Origin: Flavobacterium chryseum
Lineage (GTDB): Bacteria; Bacteroidota; Bacteroidia; Flavobacteriales; Flavobacteriaceae
Length of the DNA stretch: 64,000 nt
Direction: 5' to 3'
NCBI RefSeq assembly: GCF_004362015.1
Contig: NZ_SNWW01000002.1
Span: forward strand, 186,001 to 250,000
In this document: positions 25,058 to 34,700 of the stretch, piece by piece
How positions within the stretch are numbered: position 1 is the first letter of the stretch
Layout: every line of letters begins with the position of its first letter
Made by a program: the position numbers and the translations under genes
The notes under the pieces: model-generated
Databases searched by the model: none
What the model was told of the DNA's origin: nothing
Seen by the model: the letters and a program-made list of their open reading frames with translations, nothing else

Positions 25058-27148
25058 ATGACATTTTACAAGAAATTTTCTCCTTTTTACAATCTTGGTA
25101 TATTTTACTTTACTATCAGTTTTATATTAAGAGTTGTTTTGTTTTTTCATCCTATCACTCAAAGTTCTTTTACTTTTATGGAGAGTTTGAAAATCTTCCT
25201 TTTAGGGCTTCTATCCGACTTTTTTGTGTTTATAATTGCTACAGTATTTTTGTGGTTCTATTTAATTTTTATTTCCAATTCTAAATACAATAAACCTTCG
25301 GGTTATATTATTTTAGGAATTCTTATCGCTTTGTTTGCTTATGTGGCTTCAGGGAAAAGTATTCTGGACGAATATGGCGGAGCTTTACCAAGAATTGTTT
25401 TAATTTTTATCGGAATCAAATGCGTTTTATTTTCTCTTTTACTTTTTCTTCCAAAATTAAGAGACAAAATAAGATATTGGCTGTTTGCTTTTGTTGTGTT
25501 TTTGTACGTTTTATTGATTTTGCAAAATGGCTTAAGCGAGTATTTCTTTTGGAATGAATTTGGTGTAAAATATAATTTTATAGCGGTAAACTATCTGATT
25601 TATACGAATGAGGTAATTGGGAATATTATGCAGTCTTATCCCGTAATTCCCTTGTTTTCAGCTTTATTTCTGATAACTGGAATCGTAACTTATTTTATTC
25701 TGAAAAATGCTAAAAGTTATATTGATGCTATTCCGACTTTTAAAGAAAAACTAAAAATTTCGGCACTTTATTTAACCTTATTTATAGTTTCATTAGTTGC
25801 AATTCCTGCTTTGGCTAAAACCGAAAACTCTAAAAATGTTTTTGTTAATGAATTACAGTCAAACGGATTGTATAAGTTTTATTTGGCTTTTAAAAATAAT
25901 AAATTAGACTATTTCAAATTTTATAAAACGCTTCCCAATAAAGAGGCTTTTGCGATTTTAAAACAGCAATTTCCTAATATTTCAGGTGAAAATACAATTC
26001 GTAAAATAGGGAGTGATTCAGCGGAAAACCATAAAAATGTAGTTTTGATTACGATTGAAAGTTATAGTGCCGAATTTATGAAAGCTTATGGAAACAAACA
26101 AAATATAACGCCTTTCTTAGATAATTTAGCTCAAAAAAGTTTACAATTTACAAATTTATATGCTGCCGGAAACCGCACCGTTCGCGGACTTGAAGCTGTT
26201 ACTTTATGTTTGCCGCCAACTGCAGGAGAAAGTGTTTTAAAAAGAGAAGACAATAAAAACAAATTTTCAACGGGTGCCATTTTTAAACAAAAAGGATACA
26301 ACGTAAAATTTATGTACGGTGGTGATGCATTTTTTGATAATATGCAGGACTTTTATTCCGGAAACGGTTACCAAATTATTGATAAATCGAGTTTTGCTCC
26401 CAGTGAAATTTCGTTTTCTAATGTTTGGGGCGTTTGTGATGAAGATATGTACTATAAAGCTATTAAGGTTATGAATGTTGAGGCCAAACAAAACCGACCT
26501 TTCTTTAATCATATTATGACGGTTAGTAATCACAGGCCTTTTACCTATCCAAACAATAAAATTGATATTCCCGGCGATATCAAATCCCGCGACGGCGGTG
26601 TAAAATATACTGATTATGCTTTGAGAAAATTCTTTGCAATGGCAAGCAGACAGCCGTGGTTTAAGAATACTGTTTTTGTAATTGTGGCCGATCATTGTGC
26701 GTCGAGTGCCGGAAAAACAGAATTACCAATGGATAAATACAGAATTCCTGCTTTTATTTATACTCCTGATGGAAAACCTGAAAAATTCAACAAACTGATG
26801 TCGCAAATTGATATTATGCCAACACTTTTTGGTTTGCTGCATTTTGATTATCACAGCAAATTTTTTGGCCAGGATGTTTTAAAATCCGATTATAAACCAA
26901 GAGCTTTTATCGCAACGTATCAGGATTTAGGATTCATAAAAGATAACGTACTGACCATTTTATCGCCAAAACAACAGGTAAGACAATTTAAACTAAAATT
27001 AGTTCCTACAGCTGGTATCGCTCCTGAATATCAAATTCACTATGATGAAAAGTGCATGAAAAAAGAAAGAACTGATTTGGTTAATGAAACTATTTCATTT
27101 TATCAAACGGCTTCGGTTATGTTGAAAGAAAAGAAATATCAAATGTAG
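25058..27148 (+). CDS. LTA synthase family sulfatase-fold membrane protein
   Basis: The 696-residue protein has about five N-terminal membrane helices (residues 10-240) and a C-terminal alkaline-phosphatase/sulfatase-type domain facing the periplasm. The nucleophile is probably Thr374 in AAGNRTVRGLEA; metal ligands include ESYSAE and Asp545-His546 in VADHCASS. Gram-positive homologues polymerise lipoteichoic acid; in Gram-negatives related enzymes add phosphoglycerol or phosphoethanolamine to envelope glycans or lipids. The substrate here is not known. It is divergent from a two-component system that shares its promoter region. Confidence 0.88.
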   Translation: MTFYKKFSPFYNLGIFYFTISFILRVVLFFHPITQSSFTFMESLKIFLLGLLSDFFVFIIATVFLWFYLIFISNSKYNKPSGYIILGILIALFAYVASGKSILDEYGGALPRIVLIFIGIKCVLFSLLLFLPKLRDKIRYWLFAFVVFLYVLLILQNGLSEYFFWNEFGVKYNFIAVNYLIYTNEVIGNIMQSYPVIPLFSALFLITGIVTYFILKNAKSYIDAIPTFKEKLKISALYLTLFIVSLVAIPALAKTENSKNVFVNELQSNGLYKFYLAFKNNKLDYFKFYKTLPNKEAFAILKQQFPNISGENTIRKIGSDSAENHKNVVLITIESYSAEFMKAYGNKQNITPFLDNLAQKSLQFTNLYAAGNRTVRGLEAVTLCLPPTAGESVLKREDNKNKFSTGAIFKQKGYNVKFMYGGDAFFDNMQDFYSGNGYQIIDKSSFAPSEISFSNVWGVCDEDMYYKAIKVMNVEAKQNRPFFNHIMTVSNHRPFTYPNNKIDIPGDIKSRDGGVKYTDYALRKFFAMASRQPWFKNTVFVIVADHCASSAGKTELPMDKYRIPAFIYTPDGKPEKFNKLMSQIDIMPTLFGLLHFDYHSKFFGQDVLKSDYKPRAFIATYQDLGFIKDNVLTILSPKQQVRQFKLKLVPTAGIAPEYQIHYDEKCMKKERTDLVNETISFYQTASVMLKEKKYQM

Positions 27149-27220
27149 AATTTTTGCAAAGTTGGTTACGAAATTCATCGTAATATTAAACCTGACAGGT
27201 TTTTGCTGAATTAAGTATTT

Positions 27221-27310
27221 GTGTCATTTCGACGGAGGAGAAATCACATCCAGTATTCGGCAACAGTGCGTGAGCAACTTTATGTGATTTCTCCTCCGTC
27301 GAAATGACAC
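27221..27310. repeat. Perfect 28-bp inverted repeat (TTTCGACGGAGGAGAAATC)
   Basis: Arms 27221-27248 and 27283-27310 are exact reverse complements around a 34-nt loop. The core word is, to my knowledge, a dispersed intergenic element of flavobacteria. It lies between two convergent genes, just before a strong bidirectional terminator. Confidence 0.85.
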
Positions 27311-27319
27311 AACTATACC

Positions 27320-27357
27320 AAAAAAGGCTCAAATTCGATCGAATTTGAGCCTTTTTT
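27320..27357. terminator. Bidirectional terminator, fully palindromic
   Basis: A 38-bp perfect palindrome with A-run, GGCTCAAATTCGA stem and T-run serves the LtaS-like gene (stop 27148) and the nuclease gene (stop 27389) on opposite strands. Confidence 0.85.
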
Positions 27358-27388
27358 TAACCTGAAACTTACAATCTGAAACTAAAAA

Positions 27389-28387
27389 CTAGTCATTCTG
27401 ATTTTTCATTCCGAATAAATCTCCATTTTGAAACAATTTCCAATCTTCTTTCAAAGCCTGGTTGTTTCTTTGCGTTACTTCTGGTGCATCTAAGTTACTT
27501 AAATCTGGTTTTCCTGCATTTACCCAGGCAGTATACCAATAACTTGAAGTTGCCGTAATGGCTTTCTTCATTTGATTTTCAACCATTCCATTTAACTCTT
27601 GATTTAGTTTTTTAGCATATTCATCAGAGAAAACAGCCGAATTGTATTTGTTTTTCAACACTTTTCCATCAGCATCTATTTTATAAACCTGATTTTCCGG
27701 AGTCGAAGTTCTTAGTTTCTTATCAATATCAAGTAACGGCTGCGCTAAACTGTGCGTATCATTAATCATATCCCAGATTGCTTTATGAACATTTTCATAA
27801 TAATGTGCCTGCGGAACATTTAACTTGTAATTTTTAGCAAATAATTCAGGAAGTCTGCTTTCCCAAAGTGAGTGAATTCCTTTTTGATCACTCAATTGTC
27901 CGTCATGATTTGCAGAAGTATGCAACGGCATATGTGCATCACCTATGTAATGACCTAAATCTGCCGCAAGAAATAAAATTTCTGCTCTGTTTTTATCTTT
28001 AAAAGCTTTGGTTAATTTAACCATCATGTCTTCAATATACCAAGGTAAAATTCCATTGTCGTTCAAGAATTTAGCATCGTATTTTTTCTTTGCTTCTTCC
28101 ATAGTTTGTGGCAAGCTGTCAGCAGAGCCAAAATTTTCCATGTCAAAATAATGTCTCGGATTTTCCTCTTTATAATTCAAAGCATATTTACGAATATCCG
28201 GTACAGAGGCTTCTTGTGTGATAAAATCAATATGATTGTAAAAGAAAACCTGAAGCGGATGAGGCAAAGCCATTACTGCAGCTTTATTAATACGTTCGTG
28301 GCCAACGATTCCCCAGGATAATGTCAAAAAACCAATTGCTAATGCGAATAATGCGATTAATCTTGGTTTCATTTTAAAGTTTTTCAT
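27389..28387 (-). CDS. Secreted S1/P1-like zinc nuclease / phospholipase C superfamily
   Basis: The 332-residue protein has a signal peptide (residues 1-26) and then the zinc-site pattern of S1/P1 nucleases and zinc-dependent phospholipase C: Trp-Gly at the mature N-terminus (WGIVGHERINKAAV), an Asp near VPDIRK, the paired histidines in LGHYIGDAHMPLHTS, and HSLWESRL. Three zinc ions would hydrolyse phosphodiesters in the periplasm or outside. Whether the substrate is nucleic acid or phospholipid cannot be told. A second ATG at codon 6 is a possible start. Confidence 0.85.
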   Translation of the reverse strand: MKNFKMKPRLIALFALAIGFLTLSWGIVGHERINKAAVMALPHPLQVFFYNHIDFITQEASVPDIRKYALNYKEENPRHYFDMENFGSADSLPQTMEEAKKKYDAKFLNDNGILPWYIEDMMVKLTKAFKDKNRAEILFLAADLGHYIGDAHMPLHTSANHDGQLSDQKGIHSLWESRLPELFAKNYKLNVPQAHYYENVHKAIWDMINDTHSLAQPLLDIDKKLRTSTPENQVYKIDADGKVLKNKYNSAVFSDEYAKKLNQELNGMVENQMKKAITATSSYWYTAWVNAGKPDLSNLDAPEVTQRNNQALKEDWKLFQNGDLFGMKNQND

Positions 28388-28406
28388 TTGTTTTTGTTTG
28401 AAGGTG

Positions 28407-28436
28407 CAAATTTATTTTATTTAAGCATAATTCAAA
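28407..28436 (-). promoter_or_regulatory. Promoter of the S1/P1-like nuclease gene
   Basis: On the leftward strand TTTG and TAAATTTG are separated by 18 nt, a full match to the Bacteroidota -33/-7 consensus. The gene starts 20 bp after the -7 box. Confidence 0.65.
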
Positions 28437-28556
28437 GGAATAGTGATTAATATTGTGATAATTTAATTATTGTTATTTTTAAAACCATATAAGAGACATT
28501 AGTTCCTATTAAAAGTTTCTTTGTAAATTCGTTTCATTTTATTTTAAATCTTATAT

Positions 28557-29513
28557 ATGCGCCTAATTCTACCGAGTATTTTTTTCTTCCTTTTTATTTC
28601 TATTTGTTCAGCACAAGATGATGACATTGTGCAACTTAAAAACGTTAGCGATACTATTATAAATACCAAAAGAACATTGTCGATTGCAGGAGAATTAGAT
28701 CCGGTAAAAACAATGCAAAAGTTATTTCCGGGCAAATTATATAACATGTCAGATCATAATACTTTTATGAGCTGGAAATGCAAAAGCTGTAAACCTGTTG
28801 CTTATATTGACGCAAATGGTGAAGAAGGAGATCAATTATTTCCTTACACCGAAGGCGTTGCCACAAGATTACTCACTACAATTGATTACGCTGATTCTAA
28901 AGGAAATCAATTTAAGTTTCTGTTTTTTAATCATTCCGTTTACGATGCAGACGGATTGCAAACGAGCAGATTTACCGGAGGTCTTTTAGGCGTTTCCAAA
29001 TTTGCAAAAAATGATAATACTTGGGAAATGAAATCTTTTCAGCCAGCTGTTCAGGCTTTCGGTTCTTTTGCTCAATCTCCCACGCCAAAACTGGTGCAAA
29101 TTGGTGAAGATCAATATGCTTTAACTTTAGTGCATGCCAATGGCGGCGGAGGCGCTCCTTATTCCGGTTATCTTTATCTTCTTGTTGGTTTTGATGGAAA
29201 ATACCAACCTTTGATGGAAGTGAGTTATTATAGTCTTTTTAATAGTCCCAGCTCAGATTGGTCAAGTTCTTATACTGTTGTTAATGACAATAATAAAAAG
29301 TTCTTTCGCGATTTTGTCATAACAACTACTGGCTCATATAAAAAAGCAAAAGGTACCGAAGACGATTATGAAGTCGATTTGCCAAGCGAAATTGCAGGAA
29401 TGGCTAAAACTAAAAAGCAATTTAATTTTGTAATTGAAAGACGGTTTTCATTTAAAGGAAAACGTTACAATGTTGTTGGTAAACCAGTTGTGAAATTTTC
29501 AAATATAAAATAA
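28557..29513 (+). CDS. Secreted protein of unknown function
   Basis: I do not recognise this 318-residue protein. It has a clear signal peptide (about residues 1-19, ending CSAQ). The mature part is probably beta-rich, with a CKSCKP pair near residue 75 and a glycine-rich HANGGGGAPYSGYLYLLVGFDG segment in the middle. There is no lipobox or T9SS sorting domain, so the product is probably periplasmic. It is divergent from the nuclease and converges on yeiH with 3 bp between stops. Confidence 0.7.
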   Translation: MRLILPSIFFFLFISICSAQDDDIVQLKNVSDTIINTKRTLSIAGELDPVKTMQKLFPGKLYNMSDHNTFMSWKCKSCKPVAYIDANGEEGDQLFPYTEGVATRLLTTIDYADSKGNQFKFLFFNHSVYDADGLQTSRFTGGLLGVSKFAKNDNTWEMKSFQPAVQAFGSFAQSPTPKLVQIGEDQYALTLVHANGGGGAPYSGYLYLLVGFDGKYQPLMEVSYYSLFNSPSSDWSSSYTVVNDNNKKFFRDFVITTTGSYKKAKGTEDDYEVDLPSEIAGMAKTKKQFNFVIERRFSFKGKRYNVVGKPVVKFSNIK

Positions 29514-29516
29514 ATC

Positions 29517-30494
29517 TTAGCTTAAGTAAATAATCGAAATTAAACTCAAACCTGCAATAAATATCCAAAGAAAAATACCTTGTAATAAAGGCTTCACTCC
29601 TACTGATTTTAAAGTATTTATATTCAATGTTGCCCCAATTAAAAACAACGTTATTGTTAAACCAATTTTAGCAATGCTAACAATTGACGGAGCAATAATA
29701 GCCGTTGCAGGTAAATAAGTATTGAAAAGCATTGCCAAAATAAACAGACCTATAAAATATGGAATTTTTATTTTTGTTCCCGTACTTCCTTGTTGCTTTT
29801 TGAAAATTGCTGCCGTTAAAAGTGAGATCGGAATAATCCATAAAGCTCTGGCTAGTTTTACGGTTGTTGCAATTTGCAAAGCCTCGGCTCCGTATTTATT
29901 TGCTGCACCAACTACAGAACTTGTATCGTGAATGGCAATGGCGCACCATAAACCAAATTCTTTTTGAGACAAATCAAGTTGATGACCAATAAACGGAAAT
30001 CCAAATAATGCAATGGAATTCAATATAAAAATAATACCCAAAGCAATCGAAGTTTGGTTTTCATTTGATTTTATTACCGGAGAAATGGCTGCAATGGCAC
30101 TTCCTCCACAAATGGCGGTTCCGCATGAAATTAAATGTGATGTTTTTTTATCGGTTTTGAGCCATTTTCCTAAAAGCGTTCCGAAAATTAAAGTGCTGAA
30201 AATAGATGCTATAGTTAATAAAAAACCTTCTTTTCCTGCTGAAATTGCTGATGTGGCGTTCATTCCGAAACCTAAGCCTACTACCGAAAACTGCAGTAAA
30301 AAAGTAATGGCTTTGCTATTGAATGTCACAAACGGATTTCCGAAAACATTCACAAGCACAACTCCTAATAATAAAGCAATTGGTGGAGAAATAATCGAAA
30401 ACAAACACAAAACAATAACCAAAACAAAAATGGCTTGTTGCAAGTAAAGATTAACTTCTACTAAATGTGCTGCTGAATGTTGTTGCGTTTTCAA
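29517..30494 (-). CDS. YeiH family putative sulfate exporter
   Basis: The 325-residue membrane protein has about ten helices and the UPF0324/YeiH marks SCGTAICGGSAIAA and WCAIAIHDTSSVVGAA. The family is annotated as a putative sulfate/sulfite-type exporter; the substrate is not proven. It lies downstream of a LysR-type regulator on the same strand (75-bp gap), the usual YeiE-YeiH neighbourhood, which supports both names. Confidence 0.85.
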   Translation of the reverse strand: MKTQQHSAAHLVEVNLYLQQAIFVLVIVLCLFSIISPPIALLLGVVLVNVFGNPFVTFNSKAITFLLQFSVVGLGFGMNATSAISAGKEGFLLTIASIFSTLIFGTLLGKWLKTDKKTSHLISCGTAICGGSAIAAISPVIKSNENQTSIALGIIFILNSIALFGFPFIGHQLDLSQKEFGLWCAIAIHDTSSVVGAANKYGAEALQIATTVKLARALWIIPISLLTAAIFKKQQGSTGTKIKIPYFIGLFILAMLFNTYLPATAIIAPSIVSIAKIGLTITLFLIGATLNINTLKSVGVKPLLQGIFLWIFIAGLSLISIIYLS

Positions 30495-30569
30495 AATAAG
30501 GTACTTGATATTTTACCTTACAAAGGTCTGCCCTTTATATTGAAATCGCCAATCGTAATTTACAATCGA

Positions 30570-31466
30570 CTATAACTTCAGGTTATAGTAAGCTGAAATA
30601 TTTTGGATAAACAACTCAGATAATGGATCTGATTTTCCGAGTAATGTTATAATATAGAAATATCTTTCTATGGATAAATTTTCTACATCTAAAACAATCA
30701 ATTCGTTATTTTTAAGTTCTTTATCGACTGCGTGTATTGACATGAAAGCATAACAATCTGAATTTAATAAATACGATTTTATGCTTTCTGTACTTCCTAA
30801 CTGCATTTCGATTTGCAAATCTGAAAATTTTACACCAACTTGTTTTAAAGCATATTCTATAACTTCAAGTGTTCCTGAACCTCGTTCTCTTGTTATAAAC
30901 TGAAGCGATTTTAAATCGTCAAGCGAAATTTCATTCTGTTTTGCTAAAGGATTCTTACTGCTGCAAACCAAAACCAATTCATCTTTTAAAAACTGTAGGT
31001 ATTTAATGGATTGATTTTTAGATTGTCCTTCTACAATTCCAATTTCAATTTCTTTATTGATTAAAGCGTTTTCAATTTGTTCTGTATTTCCATTCAGCAA
31101 ATTGACTTTTATCTCTTTTTGCTTTTGATGAAAACGCGCCAAGACCGGTGAAATAATATATTGTGAAATTGTTGTACTTGTTCCTAACCTCAATAAACCC
31201 TGACGTTCGCTGATAAAAGAACTCATATCAAAATCGATTTCACGGTAAATTTCGAAGATATTTTTGGTGTGTTTAAGCAGAATTTCTCCGGCTGGAGTTA
31301 AGACAATTTTAGAACCGTTTCGTTCGAAAAGTTTTGTTTTATAGGTTTCTTCAAGTTCCTGAATATGTTTAGAAACCGCTGGCTGTGTAATGTACAATTC
31401 TGTTGCCGCTTTAGTAAAGTTAAGGCGGAGCGCAACGGTGTAAAATACTTTTAGCCTGAAATCCAT
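30570..31466 (-). CDS. LysR family transcriptional regulator
   Basis: The 298-residue protein has the N-terminal LysR helix-turn-helix (FTKAATELYITQPAVSKHIQELEETY, residues 17-42) and a C-terminal effector domain of the periplasmic-binding fold. The similarity is to the CysL/YeiE branch, which handles sulfur-related or anion genes. It precedes the yeiH-like exporter and probably controls it. Its N-terminal spacer region (31467-31572) carries degenerate repeats. Confidence 0.9.
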   Translation of the reverse strand: MDFRLKVFYTVALRLNFTKAATELYITQPAVSKHIQELEETYKTKLFERNGSKIVLTPAGEILLKHTKNIFEIYREIDFDMSSFISERQGLLRLGTSTTISQYIISPVLARFHQKQKEIKVNLLNGNTEQIENALINKEIEIGIVEGQSKNQSIKYLQFLKDELVLVCSSKNPLAKQNEISLDDLKSLQFITRERGSGTLEVIEYALKQVGVKFSDLQIEMQLGSTESIKSYLLNSDCYAFMSIHAVDKELKNNELIVLDVENLSIERYFYIITLLGKSDPLSELFIQNISAYYNLKL

Positions 31467-31572
31467 GTGTTGTTTTTTAAATTCTATCTTTTGTGAAACT
31501 TTGAGAAATTTTTTGTGAATCTCTGCGGAAAATTATAACACAAAGCTACCCAAAGTAAATATTAGACCTAAC

Positions 31573-33600
31573 TTACAACAATCCATTATATTTTCTAACA
31601 AACCACTCCGTCGTCAATAAAGCAGCAATTAAAATCAATAACCAAACCCAATCAATTAATGGCGTTTTTGTTGAGATGTTTTTTTCTATTGATTTGTATT
31701 CTTTATTTTCTAAAAGTTGTTGAATTAATTCATCAGCCTGATTTTCAAAAAATGCTTTTCCGTTGGTTTGTAAGGCTAATTGTTTTAGTTTTAAAACATC
31801 AGGATTTACAAATTGTTTTTCGATATCGAAATCCAAAATTTCAAAATGACTTGAATAGGATGTATTTGAATTTAATTCTTTTACTGAAAAATTATATTTT
31901 CCAGCAGTTAATCCGTCTAAATTTACGGAGAAAGAATTGTTTCCTTTTAATAAATCGTAGTTTTTACTTTGTTTAGTTGCAGCGTTAGTAACGGTTATTG
32001 TTAATCTGGCTTTTTCGTCAAACTCATAATTTTTATTGAAATATTGTGCGTTGATGACAATTGCTTCTCCTGAATTATAAAAACTTTCGTGCGTTACAAC
32101 CAATGATTTTTTTGATGTCGCTGTTGCTAAATATTGAATTATTTTATCTACAAAAACATCATATTTATCAAATGACTGATTATCGATGTGGCTTTGTAAA
32201 CGCCATTTCCAGCTATTTTCTCCTAAAAGGTAAGCGGTACGCTTGCCTTGATTTTCGGCGAAAGCCAATAACGGCGCATTTGTAGAAACGTTTCTTATTT
32301 TTGATGAAAGTAAAACAGAGACATTTCCGTTTGTTGTAATAGTTCCGAACAAATTTTGCAACGGAGGAAAATTTTCAAAACCAATATTATCGATGGCAAA
32401 CAAATTAAACTGAGGTTGAAATTCAGTTAAATAATCTTCTATTTGATTGCTCATATTAAATACCAAATTTTTCTGTTGTTGGTTCAGAAAATTAAAATCG
32501 GTACTGTTTCCTGTAATTATAAAAGTGTTTGTTGCGGCAAGTTTGTTATTGTCAAAAATAGCTTTGAAAGCTGAATTTGGCTGATATAAAACTAAAACGG
32601 AAGCGTCTTGCAATAAATTCAATTCATTTGGTTTAGCCAAAATTACTTTACGTTGCGCATTAACTTCTATTGAGCGTTTTAGAGCCGCAATATCAGGATG
32701 ATTTATAACCGAAACTATTGCAATTGTAGATTTTTGATCTATAATTTCAACCGCAAAATTCTTAATATTATTATAGCTGTTTTTCTCTTTTAAGTTGGAT
32801 GAAATACTGGCTTTAAAAATTTGTAAACCCACTTTATCAGCTGGCAAAAGAAGATTTAAAGTTGCTGTTTTTTTAGATGGCGAAAATGAAACGCTTTCTT
32901 TGGCAACAACAGTATTTCCTTGCGAAATTGTAAAATTAGCGGTGGTGTTTTTATCTCCGGCATATTGCAGAAAAACTTCAACGGGGAATTTATTTTTATG
33001 AAAAGCGTATTTATTTACGTTGAGCTGATTGATCTTTAGATCAAAAAAAGTAGTTGTATCTCCCACAACCAAAGGATAAACTTTATTAACAGGATCAAAA
33101 CGATATACATAATCGTTTCCTGTAGTTTGATTTCCGTCGGTAATTATAACGGTTGGGAAAATCAGATTTTTGTTGATGCTTTTTAAATTCTTCGCAACTT
33201 CATCTAAATTGGTTTGTTTTCCTTTAAAATCAAATTGTTCAGAAGGTTTAAAATCGGCATCAAATTGATAAGACTGAATTTCAAATTTTTCTTTTAATGC
33301 AGGATTTGAAATCAGTTTTTGATATAATTCGGTAACTTTTTTATCTGATTTTAGTGCTGTAATCGAGCTTGAATTGTCAACCGCAATTGCCAAAGGTGTT
33401 TTGGTGACTTCAAGTGCGTTTTTAGTCATTATAGGATTAATCAATAAAAGCAATAATCCGAATATGGCTAAAAAACGTAAAAAAGCCAAAAACGAAATCA
33501 CATTGGATTTGTTTTTGGCTTTGAAAAAATATTGAAAAAACGACAAACCACCCGCTATTACTAATGAAAGTAATAATAATAAAATCGTGTTTGTAGTCAT
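31573..33600 (-). CDS. VWA-domain membrane protein (BatA/aerotolerance-like layout)
   Basis: The 675-residue protein has two N-terminal membrane helices (5-25, 40-60), a von Willebrand A-like domain with the MIDAS start DNSSS (LAIAVDNSSSI, about 92-102) and VIITDG, a long beta-rich periplasmic middle, and one C-terminal helix (DWVWLLILIAALLTTEWFV). The layout is common in Bacteroidota and resembles glutamine-amidotransferase-like VWA proteins near Bat operons. The function is unknown. It follows fabG, separated by two heptamer arrays. Confidence 0.75.
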   Translation of the reverse strand: MTTNTILLLLLSLVIAGGLSFFQYFFKAKNKSNVISFLAFLRFLAIFGLLLLLINPIMTKNALEVTKTPLAIAVDNSSSITALKSDKKVTELYQKLISNPALKEKFEIQSYQFDADFKPSEQFDFKGKQTNLDEVAKNLKSINKNLIFPTVIITDGNQTTGNDYVYRFDPVNKVYPLVVGDTTTFFDLKINQLNVNKYAFHKNKFPVEVFLQYAGDKNTTANFTISQGNTVVAKESVSFSPSKKTATLNLLLPADKVGLQIFKASISSNLKEKNSYNNIKNFAVEIIDQKSTIAIVSVINHPDIAALKRSIEVNAQRKVILAKPNELNLLQDASVLVLYQPNSAFKAIFDNNKLAATNTFIITGNSTDFNFLNQQQKNLVFNMSNQIEDYLTEFQPQFNLFAIDNIGFENFPPLQNLFGTITTNGNVSVLLSSKIRNVSTNAPLLAFAENQGKRTAYLLGENSWKWRLQSHIDNQSFDKYDVFVDKIIQYLATATSKKSLVVTHESFYNSGEAIVINAQYFNKNYEFDEKARLTITVTNAATKQSKNYDLLKGNNSFSVNLDGLTAGKYNFSVKELNSNTSYSSHFEILDFDIEKQFVNPDVLKLKQLALQTNGKAFFENQADELIQQLLENKEYKSIEKNISTKTPLIDWVWLLILIAALLTTEWFVRKYNGLL

Positions 33601-33610
33601 ATATATTTTT

Positions 33611-33695
33611 AGTTTATAGTTTTGAGTTTATAGTTTTGAGTTTATAGTTTTTGGCTGCAGAACAATAAACAACAAACCATTAACAATTAACAATA
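33611..33695. repeat. Two 7-nt arrays filling the fabG-VWA spacer
   Basis: Six units alternate AGTTTAT and AGTTTTG (33611-33652), then five AACAATA-type units (33661-33695) end exactly at the fabG stop codon (33696-33698). Neither array slips from 7-nt phase. Confidence 0.75.
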
Positions 33696-34442
33696 TTAGG
33701 TTAGCATTCCTCCGCAAACATTAAGTACTTGTCCTGTAATGTAAGCACTCATGTCTGAAGCTAAGAAAAGACATGCATTGGCTACATCTTCTGTAGTTCC
33801 TCCACGTTTTAACGGAATTCCTTCTCTCCAGCCGTTTACTACATCTTCAGATAATTTTGCAGTCATTTCTGTTTCAATAAATCCCGGAGCGATTGCGTTG
33901 CAACGAATATTACGTGAACCTAATTCTAATGCTACTGATTTTGTAAAACCAATTGCACCCGCTTTTGAGGCTGCATAATTAGTTTGACCAGCATTTCCTG
34001 AAACTCCTACTACAGAACTAATATTAATAATAGAACCAGCACGTTGCTTAAGAAAAGTTTTTTGAATTGCTTTTGTCATATTAAAAACTGATTTCAGGTT
34101 AACATCAATAACCTGGTCAAAATCAGCTTCAGACATACGCATTAATAAGTTATCTTTTGTAATTCCGGCGTTGTTGATCAAAATATCAACAGTTCCAAAA
34201 TCAGCTAAAACTGCTTCTACAAAAGTTTGTGCTTCATTAAAATCGGCTGCATTCGATTGGTATCCTTTTGCTTTAACTCCTAAACTATTCAATTCTGCTT
34301 CCAGAGCCTGAGCTGACTCTACAGATGAACTGTATGTAAATGCAACATTTGCACCGTGTTTAGCGAAAACTTCAGCAATTCCTTTCCCAATTCCACGACT
34401 AGCGCCTGTAATAATGGCAACTTTTCCTTCTAGTAATTTCAT
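33696..34442 (-). CDS. fabG: 3-oxoacyl-ACP reductase
   Basis: The 248-residue short-chain dehydrogenase has the NADP-binding TGASRGIGKG (residues 13-22), NNAGIT, and the catalytic Ser in INISSVVG with YAASK. The motif set and the C-terminal GQVLNVCGGML match FabG of fatty-acid elongation. It is the only fatty-acid reductase seen here. Its promoter -7 box lies at 34540-34547. Confidence 0.93.
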   Translation of the reverse strand: MKLLEGKVAIITGASRGIGKGIAEVFAKHGANVAFTYSSSVESAQALEAELNSLGVKAKGYQSNAADFNEAQTFVEAVLADFGTVDILINNAGITKDNLLMRMSEADFDQVIDVNLKSVFNMTKAIQKTFLKQRAGSIINISSVVGVSGNAGQTNYAASKAGAIGFTKSVALELGSRNIRCNAIAPGFIETEMTAKLSEDVVNGWREGIPLKRGGTTEDVANACLFLASDMSAYITGQVLNVCGGMLT

Positions 34443-34539
34443 ATTTAAAATTAATTTTATTTTTATTTTAGTTATTCCTCTTTCCTGCGATTAAATAATT
34501 ACAGAAATTGGTTCATTCGGGGGGCTTTGAATGATAGGT

Positions 34540-34547
34540 CAAATATA
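34540..34547 (-). promoter_or_regulatory. -7 box upstream of fabG
   Basis: TATATTTG on the leftward strand is a consensus -7 box, 98 bp upstream of the fabG start; the -33 region is T-rich without a clear TTG. Confidence 0.4.
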
Positions 34548-34644
34548 TGATAATTCCCTTTTTAAAAAAAATAAGAACTGCAATAAGCTTTGAAAATCCT
34601 TTTGAATATAAGAATCAATATTTTATCCTCTTAAAAAAAAACAT

Positions 34645-34673
34645 AAAAAAACCAGTAGTTACTTTCTACTGGT
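34645..34673 (-). terminator. Terminator after the double-glycine peptide gene
   Basis: An 8-bp stem ACCAGTAG/CTACTGGT with a 7-nt loop is followed on the leftward strand by six U residues, 28 bp after the stop codon. Confidence 0.8.
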
Positions 34674-34700
34674 ACTTCTTTTAAGCTATTATTTACTTAA

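Noticed and set aside
30013..30447. 144-codon frame antisense to yeiH
   Set aside because: It is a mirror frame of a clear transporter gene, without family resemblance or its own promoter.
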